From: Lactarius indigo
Taxonomy: Eukaryota > Basidiomycota > Agaricomycetes > Russulales > Russulaceae
Assembly (NCBI GenBank): GCA_025766275.1
Contig: JAFKAC010000015.1
Span: forward strand, 1,364,001 to 1,428,000
DNA length: 64,000 nt
Reading direction: 5' to 3'
Below are positions 1 through 11,157 of this stretch, in pieces (within the stretch, counting starts at the first letter, position 1; each line of letters opens with the position of its first letter). The notes below the pieces were generated by a model. That model did no database searches and was not told where the DNA came from. It saw only the letters and a program-made list of their open reading frames with translations. The translations under genes were made by a program, and so were the position numbers.

Positions 1-816
1 ACGGGGGAGGACATTGACAAGTACGTCAATGATTTCAAACAGCTCGCGTGGAAAGCTCATTACCGCCTCAACGAACCACAAATGATCGACCTCTTCACAT
101 CGGGTCTACCAAAGGAACTGTTTAAAAATGCGTTCCAGTTTGACGACCCAATCACATTCGACGATTGGAAGAGGGCCGTGCTCAAGTGGCAGAAGAACTA
201 CATTCATCTCAAGGCGAGGCTCAACGAATACAAAAACACCCCAATGCAGCCAAAGAAGCAAAGCGGCAATGCGGGCTGGACACTCCCACAAAATCTGCCT
301 CAGAACAACCCGTGGGCCATGGACACATCAGCGGATCGCGCCAGAGTAAGACTCGCGGGGTCGGAAGATATCAATTTCAACAAACTACCCCATACCTGGT
401 CCCCACCTCCGTTCCCGCCAAGAGGAGGACCTGGAGCTAGAGGACGTGGCAGAGGAGGGTCACGACGGGACCTAAGGAATGTCCTCTGCTATAACTGTAA
501 CGCTCTGGGGCATCTCTCACAAAACTGCCCATACCCACGACAGCAACGACAGTGGCAGAACCCCCCATCTAACAGTAGGATGACGGAAACCACCTGGCCC
601 CCAGGACCGGTATCGCAATACGAGCCATCGCTACCTGGCTATACAACGCCGTCGGTCAGCGCGACACCTGCGCCGCAGATCAGCACAGCCACGACTATCA
701 AAACTGCCGGGGAACAGGCCAAGGAGTGGCTCACCCAGGTGGCCAATAGCATGGATGAGGTAAAAGACCTCATACTTCAAGACTTGTGGGGAAAAGAGGG
801 TTTTCGGGACGCCTGA
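1..816 (+). CDS. gag: Ty3/gypsy Gag polyprotein, partial at window start
   Basis: Open in frame from base 1 to TGA at 814-816. The first residues are a retrotransposon Gag capsid segment (a stretch ending FDDWKRAVLKWQKNYIHLKA) that resembles the Gag of the second element at 9504-10689. A basic arginine/glycine-rich stretch at about residues 115-135 precedes one CCHC zinc knuckle (CYNCNALGHLSQNC), the nucleocapsid RNA-binding motif. The frame overlaps pol by about 30 nt, and pol lies in the -1 frame. Gag would form the cytoplasmic virus-like particle that packages element RNA. The N-terminus lies outside the window. Confidence 0.85.
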   Translation, partial: TGEDIDKYVNDFKQLAWKAHYRLNEPQMIDLFTSGLPKELFKNAFQFDDPITFDDWKRAVLKWQKNYIHLKARLNEYKNTPMQPKKQSGNAGWTLPQNLPQNNPWAMDTSADRARVRLAGSEDINFNKLPHTWSPPPFPPRGGPGARGRGRGGSRRDLRNVLCYNCNALGHLSQNCPYPRQQRQWQNPPSNSRMTETTWPPGPVSQYEPSLPGYTTPSVSATPAPQISTATTIKTAGEQAKEWLTQVANSMDEVKDLILQDLWGKEGFRDA

Positions 817-3800
817 ACCCATCAGTCTGGGTGAGGGCTCTACAATGTAATTCTGTAATTGTGACAACGCGCTATCGATCTCTGCGAATCCCAGTAACTG
901 TCCACACGAATTACCAAACGACTGAAACGCACGCATTGGTCGACTCTGGAGCGACTGACAATTTTATCCGACCAAGCATGGCAGCATGGGCTGGCATCCC
1001 GGTGCAGCCTCTGGAAACGCCTCGCAAAATATGGAACATAGACAATACGGAAAACAAAGCTGGGTTAATCACTCATTACGTTAACCTAGAGGTGAAAACA
1101 CGAGGACAGATAAAGAAGATGACCTTTTTGGTCACCGACCTTGGCAGCGAAGACATGGTGCTTGGTTATCCGTGGCTAAGCGCCTTTGAGCCCACCATCA
1201 GTTGGGCTACAGCAACCATGCACCCCGACATGCAACCAGTAGTACTGGCTACTACTGAAGAACTGCTTTTAACAAGCACCGTTTGCGCCCTGATTACGAC
1301 CGAAAAGGAAGACATCGTACGGGAATTAGAAGACGATGTGTTTGCTAGGGCCACCACCTCGACGGAATTGGCCATACAAGCAAAACAGCAGCAAACCGCG
1401 GCCACACTCCCCACGGAGTACGCTATGTTCAGCACACTCTTCAACGAGCAAGCCTCGCATCGCTTTCCCCCGGCCAGACTGTGGGACCACGCAATAGACT
1501 TCAAACCGTCCGCGCCAGCCGCAATAGACTGCAAAGTATATCCCATGACACAAAAAGAAGAGAGCGAACTCAAGGAGTTCCTTGACGAGAAACTGCGACA
1601 GGGGTATTTACGCCCCTCTATCTCCCTGTACGCATCCTCCTTCTTCTTTATCAAAAAGAAGGACGGAAAGCTGCGACCCGTTCAGGACTACAGGGTCATC
1701 AACTCTCACACCATCCGCAACCAGTACCCGCTGCCGCTCATTCAAGATCTCATCCTCGACCTCAGTAACGCCCACATCTACACTAAACTGGACATCCGAT
1801 GGGGCTATAACAATATCCGAATCCGCGATGGAGATCAAGAAAAGGCGGCATTCAAGACCAAATTTGGCCTTTTCAAACCCACGGTAATGTTCTTCGGCCT
1901 CACCAACTCCCCCGCAACATTTCAGGCCATGATGAACCACATTTATCGCAATACAATTGCAAAACACGAACGCCTGGGAACTACGATACGTGTCTACATG
2001 GACGACATTGGAATTGCCACTCACTTTGACCATGATCTAGCGGCCCACATCGCTGCGGTACGCGATGTCCTACGCGTCGTGCAGGAGCACGACCTTTACT
2101 TCAAACTCGAGAAGTGCCTATTCCATCAGCTGCGTATGGATTACCTGGGGGTAATCCTTGAAAGGGGGGTGACCCGAATGGACCCTGTAAAAGTCCAAGG
2201 CATCCGAGACTGGCCGAGGCCAACAAAAGTCAAAGACATCCAATCTTTTCTCGGTTTCTGCAACTTTTACAGACTTTTCATCCACGGCTTCGCAACTCAT
2301 GCTAAACCACTCACGAAGTTGACACGGAAAGATGAGGAATGGAGATGGACAGAAGACGAAGACAAGGCCTTTAATACACTCAAACGCCTTGTGACCGAAG
2401 AGCCAGTACTGGCGCACCCCATTCTCCAGGATCCTTTTGAACTGGAGGTGGACGCCTCGGGCTATGCAGTGGGAGCTGTACTACTGCAAAAGAAATCTGA
2501 CGGAAAGCGACACCCCATAGGCTACTACTCAGCAACGCTCTCGGAAGCAGAATGAAACTACAACATCTACGATCTAGAACTACTCGCAATAGTTAAGGCT
2601 CTGAGAAACTGGAGGCCGCTACTGGCAGGAGCCCCACACAAAATCAAAATTTACTCAGACCACCTAAACTTACAATATTGGAAATCACCACAGAAGATTA
2701 GCAGGCGAGTCGCAAGGGAAGTACTCAAACTCTCTGAGTATGACTTCGAGATTCACCACATCAAAGGGAAGAACAACGGAAGGGCCAACGCACTATCGCG
2801 ACGACCCGACTACGACCAAGGCGTAGAAGACAACAGCGAAGTAGTAGTGTTGCCACCGGAAGTCTTTGTCCAAACCCTTAACATAGCAAGAACGTTGACC
2901 CTCAATCCAAACCTGCGGCAACCGCGATATCAGCAAGACGAGCAAGTGATCAAGGTGTGGGTAGACCCCCACCAGCTAAAGAAGATACAAGGAGAATGGT
3001 ATAAGGATGGCAGGTTCGTAATAACTGGGCCAGCGTTGACGCATCGTGTGCTAATTCACGACCACCACGATCTACCCATACACGGACACCCGGGGATCGC
3101 GAGGACGCAATGAATCCTGGAAAGACATTACTGGTGGCCACGGTTAAGAAGGGATGTCTACGAGTACGTTCAGGGGTGTGCTGAATGCCAGCGAAACAAA
3201 GTCAACACACGCCCCATACGTGCGGCCCTACACCCCATCACACCAGCACTCGATGCGCTCCCCTTTCAAACTGTGGCAGTAGACTTCATCACCAAACTAC
3301 CAGTATCGGAGGGGTACGACAGCATCCTCACCGTCACCGACCACGATTGCAGCAAGGCTTCAGTGTTTATACCATGCCGAGAAGAGATAACCGCAGAAGA
3401 AACCGCCGCATTGTACGTCAGTCATGTTTTCAAACGATTCGGGCTACCGCACAAAATCATCAGCGATCGCGACCCACGGTTCACATCCAAGTTCACAAGA
3501 GAGGCATGCCGAATCCTGGGGGTCCAGCAAAACATATCCACGGTGTACCACCCACGCACCGACGGACAGTCAGAAAGGACCAACCAATGGCTGGAACAGT
3601 ACCTGCGCATCTGGGTGAACGAGCGTCAAGATAACTGGGTCACGTACCTACCAATCGCTGAATTTGCACACAACAACTGGCCCCACGAACATACGAGGCA
3701 GTCGCCGTTTCAGCTTTTGATGGGATACGATCCACGATCTGATTGGACCGATAAGCCATCCCTTGTTCCACAAGTAACAACACAACTGACACAGCTGAAA

Positions 3801-5525
3801 GAAGCTAGAGAAGAAGCCCAACGCCTCATGAAAAAGGCACAGGGAGCATGGATACGCAACAAAGATACGCCCAAGTTCCGCGTCAACGACCTCGTGTGGC
3901 TAGAAGGGAAGCACCTTCGAACCAATCAACCCACGGCGAAATTAGCGGCATGATGCCACGGACCTTTTCGGGTGACACAGGTGATGTCGCCATACAACTA
4001 TCGTCTGGAGCTTCCCACGCAGTGGACCATCCACCCAGTGTTCCACATCGATCTTCTCACCCCGTACAAGCAAACTACCCTTCACAGTGAAAACTTCACA
4101 CGACCGCCACCAGAACTTATCGATGGGGAGGAAGAGTACGAGGTCGAGGCCATTCTCGACACCCGGCACTTCGGCAGAAAGAAGCACCTTCAGTACCTCA
4201 TCAAATGGAAGGGCTATTCGGACTCGGAGAATCAGTGGGTCGATAAGGATGATGTCTTTGCGCCGGAAGCAGTCCGCCTATACCAGGAGATGCAAGCGCG
4301 CGGGCGACAGGTTAAAACGAGTAGCGCGAAAGTCGAAGGGAGTCACCCATCTTTCCTTCGATCTATCATCTCTCATATGCCTACTTCTCCTCTGCAACAT
4401 GTCACCCAAGCAGCACTCCTCGACTCCCTCGCACAAGACACCCATGCCCTCTTCGCTGAGGACGACGACACCGAAGTGCCCAACACTCAGCTCACGCCAT
4501 ACACATCTCTTGCGCCAGCAGAGGGGCCTATCACCGCACAAGAGTGGGCCCACGTCATCACCCGATTCCCAGACCCAACAACAACCCCCGACGACGACTC
4601 CACCGTCGTCCATGTCTTCCGAAACGATAGAGGCGAACGCAAACCGATTGCCGCTATCCCCCCAAGCGACGACCTCATCGGCGTTCGCGGAGTTTTCCCG
4701 AGCAACGACCAGCGTTCAAGCGCTGATGGAGTACGAGTTGGAGGGGTGGAGGAGAGTAGCAGTGGAGTGGCAGAAGGAACAGCTCGACTCCGCAGCAGCC
4801 CGACTGAGGGAGATGCGTGAGCGACAGCAGCGATGGCGGCAGCTGAGGCTGGCCATGATGACGATGATTACTACCCGGCGAGCCATGCCTTCCTTTGAAC
4901 AAAAAGCGACCCTACTGATCCCCTCATCACACCCTGGCTCGTCTACACCGACGGGTCCCCCATGTATCGAGGACGTGTGCGAGTGCCTGGCACCGCCGAT
5001 CATCGTCCATTCACCGCTGCCGACGACCCTGCGCATGTCATTGCACCTGAGGGGTTCCGGGCGAACCGACGACCCCATCACATTCCATACCCCATCACCG
5101 GACCCGATGGAGTAGAGCGGGACGCGTCACATGTCCAAATCATCGGAGGAGCCAACCCCATCATACTAGGGGTTATACCAGGGTTGCCGCATGTGTACGG
5201 TAAGCCCTTCTACGCCGAGCCGCATGTATCGGCTGCCCGTCGCCCCACGTACCCCCACGAGGACCTTGTTGTCTTCGAGGCGGACCGCGTCACCGATCGC
5301 GCACTCAATTGCATCAACGACGAGTCGCTCACAGCTGAGGTTACGCGCTTCTGCGCGGCTAGCTACGAGCTCGACCGACTCCACACACGAGTAAGCCAAC
5401 TCCGTGCCATGATCGAGTGCGCCCAGGACGACTGATGCGACTCAATTTACCGCCTGGAGCGCGCCACGGCCTTAGAGCGAATCGCTGATGAGCAGCGTGA
5501 TTGGCCGGCGAGGGACTTTCGGTGA
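786..5525 (+). pseudogene. pol: Ty3/gypsy Pol polyprotein (PR-RT-RNaseH-IN-chromodomain) with six in-frame TGA codons
   Basis: One reading frame runs from the gag overlap to TGA at 5523-5525 without any frameshift. Domains in order: aspartic protease (VDSGATDNF, about 945), reverse transcriptase with YMDD near 1996, RNase H (VDASG near 2450), integrase with the HHCC zinc region (CAECQ near 3180) and DDE residues (AVDF, SDRD, SERTNQ), then a chromodomain (YLIKWKGYS, 4194-4220) and a C-terminal extension. TGA stops interrupt it at 2553, 3111, 3951, 4818, 4896 and 5433, with no TAA or TAG. Several sit where arginine is expected, e.g. before NYNIYD in RNase H. The copy is probably dead by point mutation yet otherwise complete. 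The segment after 4300 has no domain I recognise. Confidence 0.85.
789..795 (+). promoter_or_regulatory. Candidate -1 ribosomal frameshift slippery heptamer (GGGAAAA)
   Basis: In the gag frame the bases read G GGA AAA, the X XXY YYZ form used in programmed -1 frameshifting. It lies inside the short gag-pol overlap, and pol is exactly in the -1 frame. Pol has no ATG near its beginning. A downstream stem or pseudoknot was not established by eye. Confidence 0.55.
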
Positions 5526-5543
5526 GTCTGGGGTCTCACGCTG

Positions 5544-5552
5544 AAAAGGGGG
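5544..5552 (+). other. Polypurine tract (second-strand primer)
   Basis: AAAAGGGGG lies three bases before the TGTCAC start of the 3' LTR, where the plus-strand primer of Ty3/gypsy elements is expected. Confidence 0.65.
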
Positions 5553-5723
5553 TGATGTCACGATTCGAGCTGGAGACAGGTTAGTGCAGCAGAGGACCCT
5601 TACTGTACCGGTTGCAATTACGGCGGTAAGGTATATTAGTCGCGGACTTACTTACGGTGATACGGTGGTGCGATAGGTGATAGGGTACGATAGCTGACTG
5701 ATGACCGACGCCACTAGTACTGG

Positions 5724-5768
5724 TACTAAGGTAGGGGCCATCAGGAACTCGCACCCCTTTATGTAAGC
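5724..5768 (+). repeat. Left terminal inverted repeat
   Basis: 45 bp (including the TA) exactly reverse-complementary to 9113-9157. The outer end reads CTAAGGTAGGGGCCATCAGG. Confidence 0.85.
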
Positions 5769-8700
5769 TATAAACCCTAGGGTTAGATTATATAATGTGT
5801 ACATAAGCGGCCACGGCGAGAGGGTTGACTTGGGAAAAATCCTGGCCTGGGGTTTGCGCGTTTAGGGTTATTGAGCTCGGCATCATTGTGATCCCGGGCG
5901 AGTTGTTGTGAGCTGACAGACAACTCAAGAGTGATAATTCAAGCATTATCGATGTATGCGCATTTCTCTGTAGGCTACTAAGCTACAGAATCTAATAGAT
6001 GGTTTCCTTCGCTTCAAGAATACTTTGGGGCGGTAACGTGCGATGTCCGTGATATTTTTTATTCGCCCACACTGCTTGTGCACCTGACAGCCCGTCCCTG
6101 TAAGCGGTAATAAAACGCGCGGCTCGGTTCGCAAACCTGTGAGGGAATGAGCCACAAAACAAAACAAAAAAAAAATACTGACCTTCGGATGTGAAGAAGG
6201 GGGACGCTGTCAAGGCTCTCCTTCACAATTTGCTTCATTCCGAGGGCGGTCTTTTCTCGGGGGGCGGCACGGTATCGAGCTTTGGCTGCGCCCCAATATT
6301 GCTCAATAAAATTGAGCTCACAGTGATATTTCAGGTAAAAGTCGCAAATGTGGCCGCACGACCTGATGAATTCCTTGAGCTGTGATTTCTCAGCAACGAA
6401 ATCAGGCTGGAGGAAAAGGATGCGCCGGCAGCAGCAGTCCATGCGGCCAGGGGGGCACTTGAACTGCCAACACTGAGTGGCTAGCCCTGCTTCGGGCCAC
6501 AGCCCGCGTTCACAAATGATTTGCTCCATGCCCTTGAACCAGCCGGGCATGGAGGGGTGGTCGTCTGGGTAATAAAAAGGTTGTGGCTCCCCGGTTGGTA
6601 ATTTACCGTCACGCATGCGCACTCCGTTGAGATGATGCGTCCATCTGTGCTTCGGACCTGGGGGGAGTGAGGATAAAGTATCCAAGGAATAAACAACGAC
6701 GCACCTTTGACCATCCGTCGAGCCGAAATCGCATCGTCTGCACACTTCTGGTGGCTTGGCGCATTGTCGAAGAGAAACAACCCTTGCACGTAGCCACCGG
6801 TGAGCCCCTCAAAAATATCGATAGCGCGTTCTACCTGGACAAGCAGGTCGTTTGCTGTGAACCAGCCATCCCTGTTCTTCCCAGGCCGGAAGAACACCCG
6901 GGCGTCACTGTGTGAGCATGAGTGGGATTGGAAGGGAAAGGGCCAGTGATAACGCACCCATCATTGTCGCGCAGTGGGCCCCAATCTGCAGTCAAGAAGT
7001 CCGAAACCATCAGGGTGAGGCCTTCTCCCTTTGGTCTTGGAACATTCTTGCCGGGACAGCCCCAGTATGTTTGCCGTTGGTCGTTTTGATAAAAAATCGA
7101 TTCATCGTGAGTGATGAGAACAAGACGAAAGCGGCCGTTCGCCTTGGGCATGGGGAAGCCCGAGGGGCGAGGCAGCTCATTCCCCGCATCATCCCAGGTG
7201 TGAAAGCGACGCTCGTATTGCTTAAATCGAGCCACAAATCCCTTCCTGTATTCCACGACATCCTCGCGTTCATGGCCATCAACATACATGCCATTCTGGT
7301 GTCTGCCGAACCGCCACCCCAAGTTGATTAACCAACGACGCGAGGTGCGCATCGATATCGATGGCTTGTGGATGCCAGCTCGCGTCAATTGGGCCTGCAC
7401 CTCTGGGCTCGAAACGACTTCCATAACACCAGCTGCCGTGAGGGATCCGCGTTTCGCCTTCTCACTGAGGGCAAGTTTGATTTCATTAACAACCCCTTCG
7501 TCGTTCAACACAGATGGCCGAGTTTTGCCATGCTTGTGACTCGGAAGCTCTCAAGTGCGCACAAAGTTAACCACCCATTGTCGGATGGCTCGTGCGCGAG
7601 ACATACCGCGCCCTTCGGACTTCGCGAAGATTTCCGAGGCACGCTTCCAGGTGAAGCCCAGAGATTCGTTCAGATACAGGTTCAACAACCCGATCATTGC
7701 TACTGCACGACCACGAAGCACCGAGTCCAAGTTGAGACTCGTGCTTCTAATCTTGAGGGATAACTCCTCTCGCATGGCCCGCAATTTTGCACGGTCTTGA
7801 AGGAGCTCGGTGACATTGACCACGGGCCACTGAGTGGCTGCATCACCGGGGGCATTCCCGTGGTGAACGCCGTTAAGCTCCTTTGGGTCGGTGTCATTGA
7901 GGTCTTCAGGATTGCTCAGGTCGCTGCTGCAAGACGAAGACGACTCTTCGTTTTCGTACAGAACTGTCTGAGAAGGTCCCCAGTGAGTCTCCAGCTCCAA
8001 GTCGCTAAGATCGCCACTAGAGAGCCCATGCATCGACATCATGCTTTCTGTTGCCTCCCTGGTCTCATCTTCGGTCTCGGTTTCCTCCTCCTCTTCAAGC
8101 CGTATCGCCATTGTGCCGCCTCTGGCACTGTGCAGGTTTTCCGCCACCCCGTTCCTGTCGTTGGCCGACCCAGCATCATCCCCCACTTCAAGCGCATTTA
8201 CTGACACAGTGCCACCGTCTGCGTGGCACATGACATCGGTCACTTCGGCCTCGTGCATATCCTCGTTGGCTATGCCCTTGTCCGAGTCGCGCGTCTCGTT
8301 CTCCTCGCTCTGGGTGACTCCAGTGGATTCTTGCCTCACGCCTTCTGCCTTCCGCCTCAAGAATTCCTGCAACGAGAAGAAACCTTGTGCTTCAAGATCT
8401 CTCTTGGCCTTTTTGTGCCTTCTGATGGTTCTTTCTGATTTTCCGGTGTGATAAGATGCGTGCACGCGTTTTCTGGACCCTTCAGGTGCCGGGGCTTGCC
8501 TTGGTGAGTTCTGGGGTGCCGGAATTGAATTATAATCGGCCACGGACAATTCCACGATGTCCGGGTAAATCTCCGGCTCGCCCACTTCGATTTCAGTCAC
8601 TTCCGAGTCCTCACTTGGGAGGCGCGTCGCTGCAGGGTCGGTCAATCATGTGACCAAACGTTACCGAGGCCAAGTCGCACCTGGACTGGATTCCTTGAAC

Positions 8701-9155
8701 TTTTGGGCCCTTCTGGCTTGGGCCTTCTTGACATTTTGGAGGCGCGATTGATTCGCTGGTTTTTTCCTCGGCATAAATGTTGATTTTTGAGACAGCGGGA
8801 GCTTTAGCGGGTGAACCACTTCACCGTGTTTGTCATCATGACTAATACATGCACGTGACTTTACTGTCACGTGTGCGGCCACCACTTTTTGCTCGACTTC
8901 AGCAAGTTGGTTTAGATCGACTGTAAACGTCGAGATATTGAGTTTTAATAAAAAAAAATTGTTTTCACTTCTATTCACCGAAATCAAAATATTTTTCAAA
9001 AAAAAAAAATGGGAGTCAAAGAAGGTACAGTTCCCTTTACTTCTCATATTTTACTTTTTGGCTATTGTGATGAGTGAGGGAGGAGAAGAATAAACGACAA
9101 AGACGACAAAATGCTTACATAAAGGGGTGCGAGTTCCTGATGGCCCCTACCTTAG
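5726..9155 (-). mobile_element. DNA transposon with 43-bp inverted ends and TA duplication (Tc1/mariner-like DDE type)
   Basis: Perfect inverted repeats bound a 3.43-kb unit with a minus-strand DDE transposase. The dinucleotide TA flanks both ends (5724-5725 and 9156-9157), as for Tc1/mariner-type insertion. It lies in the 3' LTR of the Ty3/gypsy element, so it is younger than that insertion. The transposase is nearly intact, which also suggests a fairly recent event. Superfamily assignment rests on the TA duplication and the DDE motifs; the long spacing between the second Asp and the Glu (about 145 residues) is unlike classic DD34D/E mariners. Confidence 0.8.
5992..8645 (-). pseudogene. DDE superfamily transposase with one in-frame TGA
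   Basis: Read on the minus strand from ATG at 8645. The N-terminal third is acidic and low-complexity, followed by a region with helix-turn-helix-like spacing (about 7770-7330). Catalytic motifs follow: THDES, DNAPSH and CELNFIEQYWG, the DDE triad of a cut-and-paste transposase acting in the nucleus on its own inverted repeats. Three short GT-AG introns join the frames (near 6910-6958, 6660-6706 and 6145-6180), ending with TLPPQSILEAKETIY and a stop at 5992. The only lesion seen is TGA at 7551-7553, where the frame simply continues and arginine would fit. The family is familiar from agaricomycetes; exact superfamily uncertain. Confidence 0.78.
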
Positions 9156-9157
9156 TA
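9113..9157 (-). repeat. Right terminal inverted repeat
   Basis: Exact reverse complement of 5724-5768. Similarity stops at once on both sides, as expected for transposon ends rather than a longer shared LTR. Confidence 0.85.
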
Positions 9158-9503
9158 GTATTAGGGTTCGAGTTGTTTCTGCGATACGTTGGACGCTACT
9201 TTACAGTGACTCATAGCAGCACTTGAAAGCCTGCTCAATATGTATTTAAACTGTCTTGTGAAGACCAAGATACGCCATCTTGGTCTTCTTGAATCGTCAC
9301 TTGTTTCTTTCCTTCTCTCTCTCTCTCTAAATCTATTACTTCGCATTCGACCTCGCATCATCAAGTAGCAAGGACTTGTCGGTGTGCCTCCGAGCATTCA
9401 CTAAGGACAAGGACACGGGCCTTTGCGTCATCGTGTCAGAGCTAGGATCAGTCGCTAAGTGGTTACCGCCATTAAAGGCTCAAGTCAAGCTAACGTTGTG
9501 ACA

Positions 9504-10689
9504 GCATTACAACTTCCATTGGTATGACTTGATCGTTCCTACTGACTGGTTTTGTTTTGACTGGTGGCGTCGGTACGAGGTTCATTTTCCCGATAGAGGC
9601 GATACAATTTGTGATCGTGCGATATCGTTGGACTTCTTCATGGGTGGCTTCTTTCCAGTCATCCATTGTGACTGGCATCTTGGTGCGTTTAAAACAAGAT
9701 ACTAAGAGGCCTTTTCTTAAGCCTCGGTGGAACAGATCGACGGTTCCTTTGGCTGTGAGGTCCCAGTCTGCTGCTTCTGCGAGCTGCTCAAAGGTCACAA
9801 TATAATCATCAATGTCATCCCCTTTCATGGTGAGCATGGTCAGTTTTGTGTACGCGTTTTGTTGGCTAAGCGTGTCTGTCCATGCTTGTTGGAAGTCAGT
9901 TATGAAGTCGTTCCACAGTGATTCATTTGTCTCTGCTACTGGGTGAGTCGGATCGTTGATTTTTGCTTCCAGCTTTTTGTCTTGGCTTTGGTTCCATTTT
10001 TCTACCACGGCTCCTTGTATTAAGGTGAGTGCTAGGGCTATGCATTGGTACGGGCTGACCATTCGTTCGTTGGTTCGGTTAACGCGTCGGAATTGATTGA
10101 ACTCGTGTAGGAATTGCTGACTTCGTGCTCTGTTTCCATCAAAAAATGCTGGGGCTGCGCCCTGTAGGGGGCCTGACACTGTCGTCGGAGTACCGCTGCT
10201 TCCGCTTCCGCTTCCACTGGCCATTATTGTACTGGGTAGTGATGGTATGCTGGGTATCGGTGCCGGCTGTGGTGATTTTCTTTTTCCCTTTTGTTTCGCA
10301 AGCTGTCGCTTATGCTCTACCCAGTTATAGGTGGGAACAGTTCGAGTGAGTGATCGACGTTTCAACCCCCAGAGATGTGGGCCGTCTACGCAGGCGTTCA
10401 TGTAGGTGTACCACCCGGAGTTTTTGATAAAAACTTCGTACCATGCATCTTCTTCTTCTGCGTATTCAATGTCGAGGGCTGGGCTAGGGTCTCGTCGTAC
10501 GATGTATCCACGGCCTGGTATCCAATTTATCCCACCGGTTACGATGTCGTTTAGATTGTCAACTTCTCTTCTGATGACAAGTCTTTTTACTGTTGGGTCG
10601 TGATCTTCTGGTTCTGGTTCAAAATAGGCGCACATTTGATCGAGTGCCACTGTGACTATGCGCCCTTCCTTGGGCTGTCTGTGTCGCAT
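9504..10689 (-). pseudogene. gag: Ty3/gypsy Gag, 3' truncated by the chromovirus insertion
   Basis: The minus-strand frame starts at ATG 10689 and has a Pro/Ser-rich linker and then a retrotransposon Gag capsid domain (WNDFITDFQQAW, DIDDYIVTFEQLA, FHRGLRKGLL). It resembles the Gag at 1-816 in layout but is clearly another family. The frame runs directly into the LTR end at 9503 and stops by chance at 9490-9492, so the zinc knuckle and pol are missing here. They should lie on the far side of the inserted element, outside the window. Confidence 0.8.
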
Positions 10690-10788
10690 CTTTGTCTGGG
10701 AATGCTTTGCGCCTCGTTCAGCGGCACAGTAGGATGGTCTACTCTTATGTTACAGTTCCGAGGGACCATACGCTGCTAAGTTGTGACA

Positions 10789-11157
10789 GAGCTGTGCTCA
10801 ACGTGCGGTAGAGTTGAAACTCGTGTTTCAGCACAAGTCGAGTATTCGGGGAGTCCTTGGCTCACTCAGAGAGATCGCAAGGGAGAGGGAACAGACAAGC
10901 GTTACTCAGTATTCAGAGAACTAAGAGTAGACAAGGATTGTACTACTCTATGAACTACGTCTTATACTTGTACAGACTGGGGTTTTCGGGGGCTGTTTTC
11001 TACAAGACACGTCACTTATCTACTGCTACGTGAACGATTCATGATACTAGCACCATAAGGTGTGCTTTTGACGATACGAGGCTTCTGCAAAACTTCCAGG
11101 GTCGATGTTAGAACGCGCGTTGCGTGATGTGACGTCATGATGTCACATGACCGTGAC
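10789..11157 (-). repeat. Probable 5' LTR of the second Ty3-type element
   Basis: On the minus strand the segment begins TGTCACGGTCATG and ends CTCTGTCACA about 100 bp before the gag start. A TATA-like GTATAAG lies near 10965. To the right the sequence becomes a copia LTR cut in mid-sequence, consistent with insertion there. Boundaries rest on TG/CA ends and context; no second copy is available in the window. Confidence 0.5.

Larger units (their letters stand above)
1..9503 (+). mobile_element. Ty3/gypsy chromovirus LTR retrotransposon, 5' part outside window
   Basis: A plus-strand Ty3/gypsy element with the order gag, protease, reverse transcriptase, RNase H, integrase, chromodomain. It has a polypurine tract just before the 3' LTR. 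The 3' LTR starts TGTCAC at 5556 and ends GTGACA at 9503, giving the expected inverted ends, but is split by a DNA transposon (5726-9155). Removing that insert leaves an LTR of about 516 bp. The base after 9503 is back in the gag of another, minus-strand element, so this copy inserted there; the predicted 5-bp duplication is GCATT (9504-9508), whose partner lies upstream of the window. The 5' LTR is not in the window. Confidence 0.88.
5556..9503 (+). repeat. 3' LTR of the Ty3/gypsy element, split by a DNA transposon
   Basis: The left part is 5556-5725 and the right part 9158-9503, about 516 bp together. It begins TGTCACGATTC and ends AACGTTGTGACA, so its termini are inverted TGTCAC/GTGACA. 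The right part has an AT-rich TATTTAA-like element near 9242 and a CT-repeat near 9318-9330, a plausible promoter and initiation zone. The 5' LTR is not available for comparison, so the length is inferred from the ends only. Confidence 0.72.

Noticed and set aside
786..5525. TGA recoding (selenocysteine or stop read-through) in the chromovirus pol
   Set aside because: Six sites across all domains with no shared downstream context; simple CGA decay fits better, and the host genes use TGA as a normal stop.
8661..9047. Separate 128-residue gene upstream of the transposase
   Set aside because: Lies inside the transposon, AT-rich with homopolymers, no domain; probably the transposon's 5' non-coding end.
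5724..9157. The 45-bp inverted match taken as two LTR fragments of opposite orientation
   Set aside because: Similarity stops sharply at both sides, TA flanks both ends and a transposase lies between, so terminal inverted repeats explain it better.
9490..9503. Natural C-terminus of the Gag at 9504-10689
   Set aside because: The stop at 9490 lies in the inserted LTR; the ending residues are read-through of LTR sequence.
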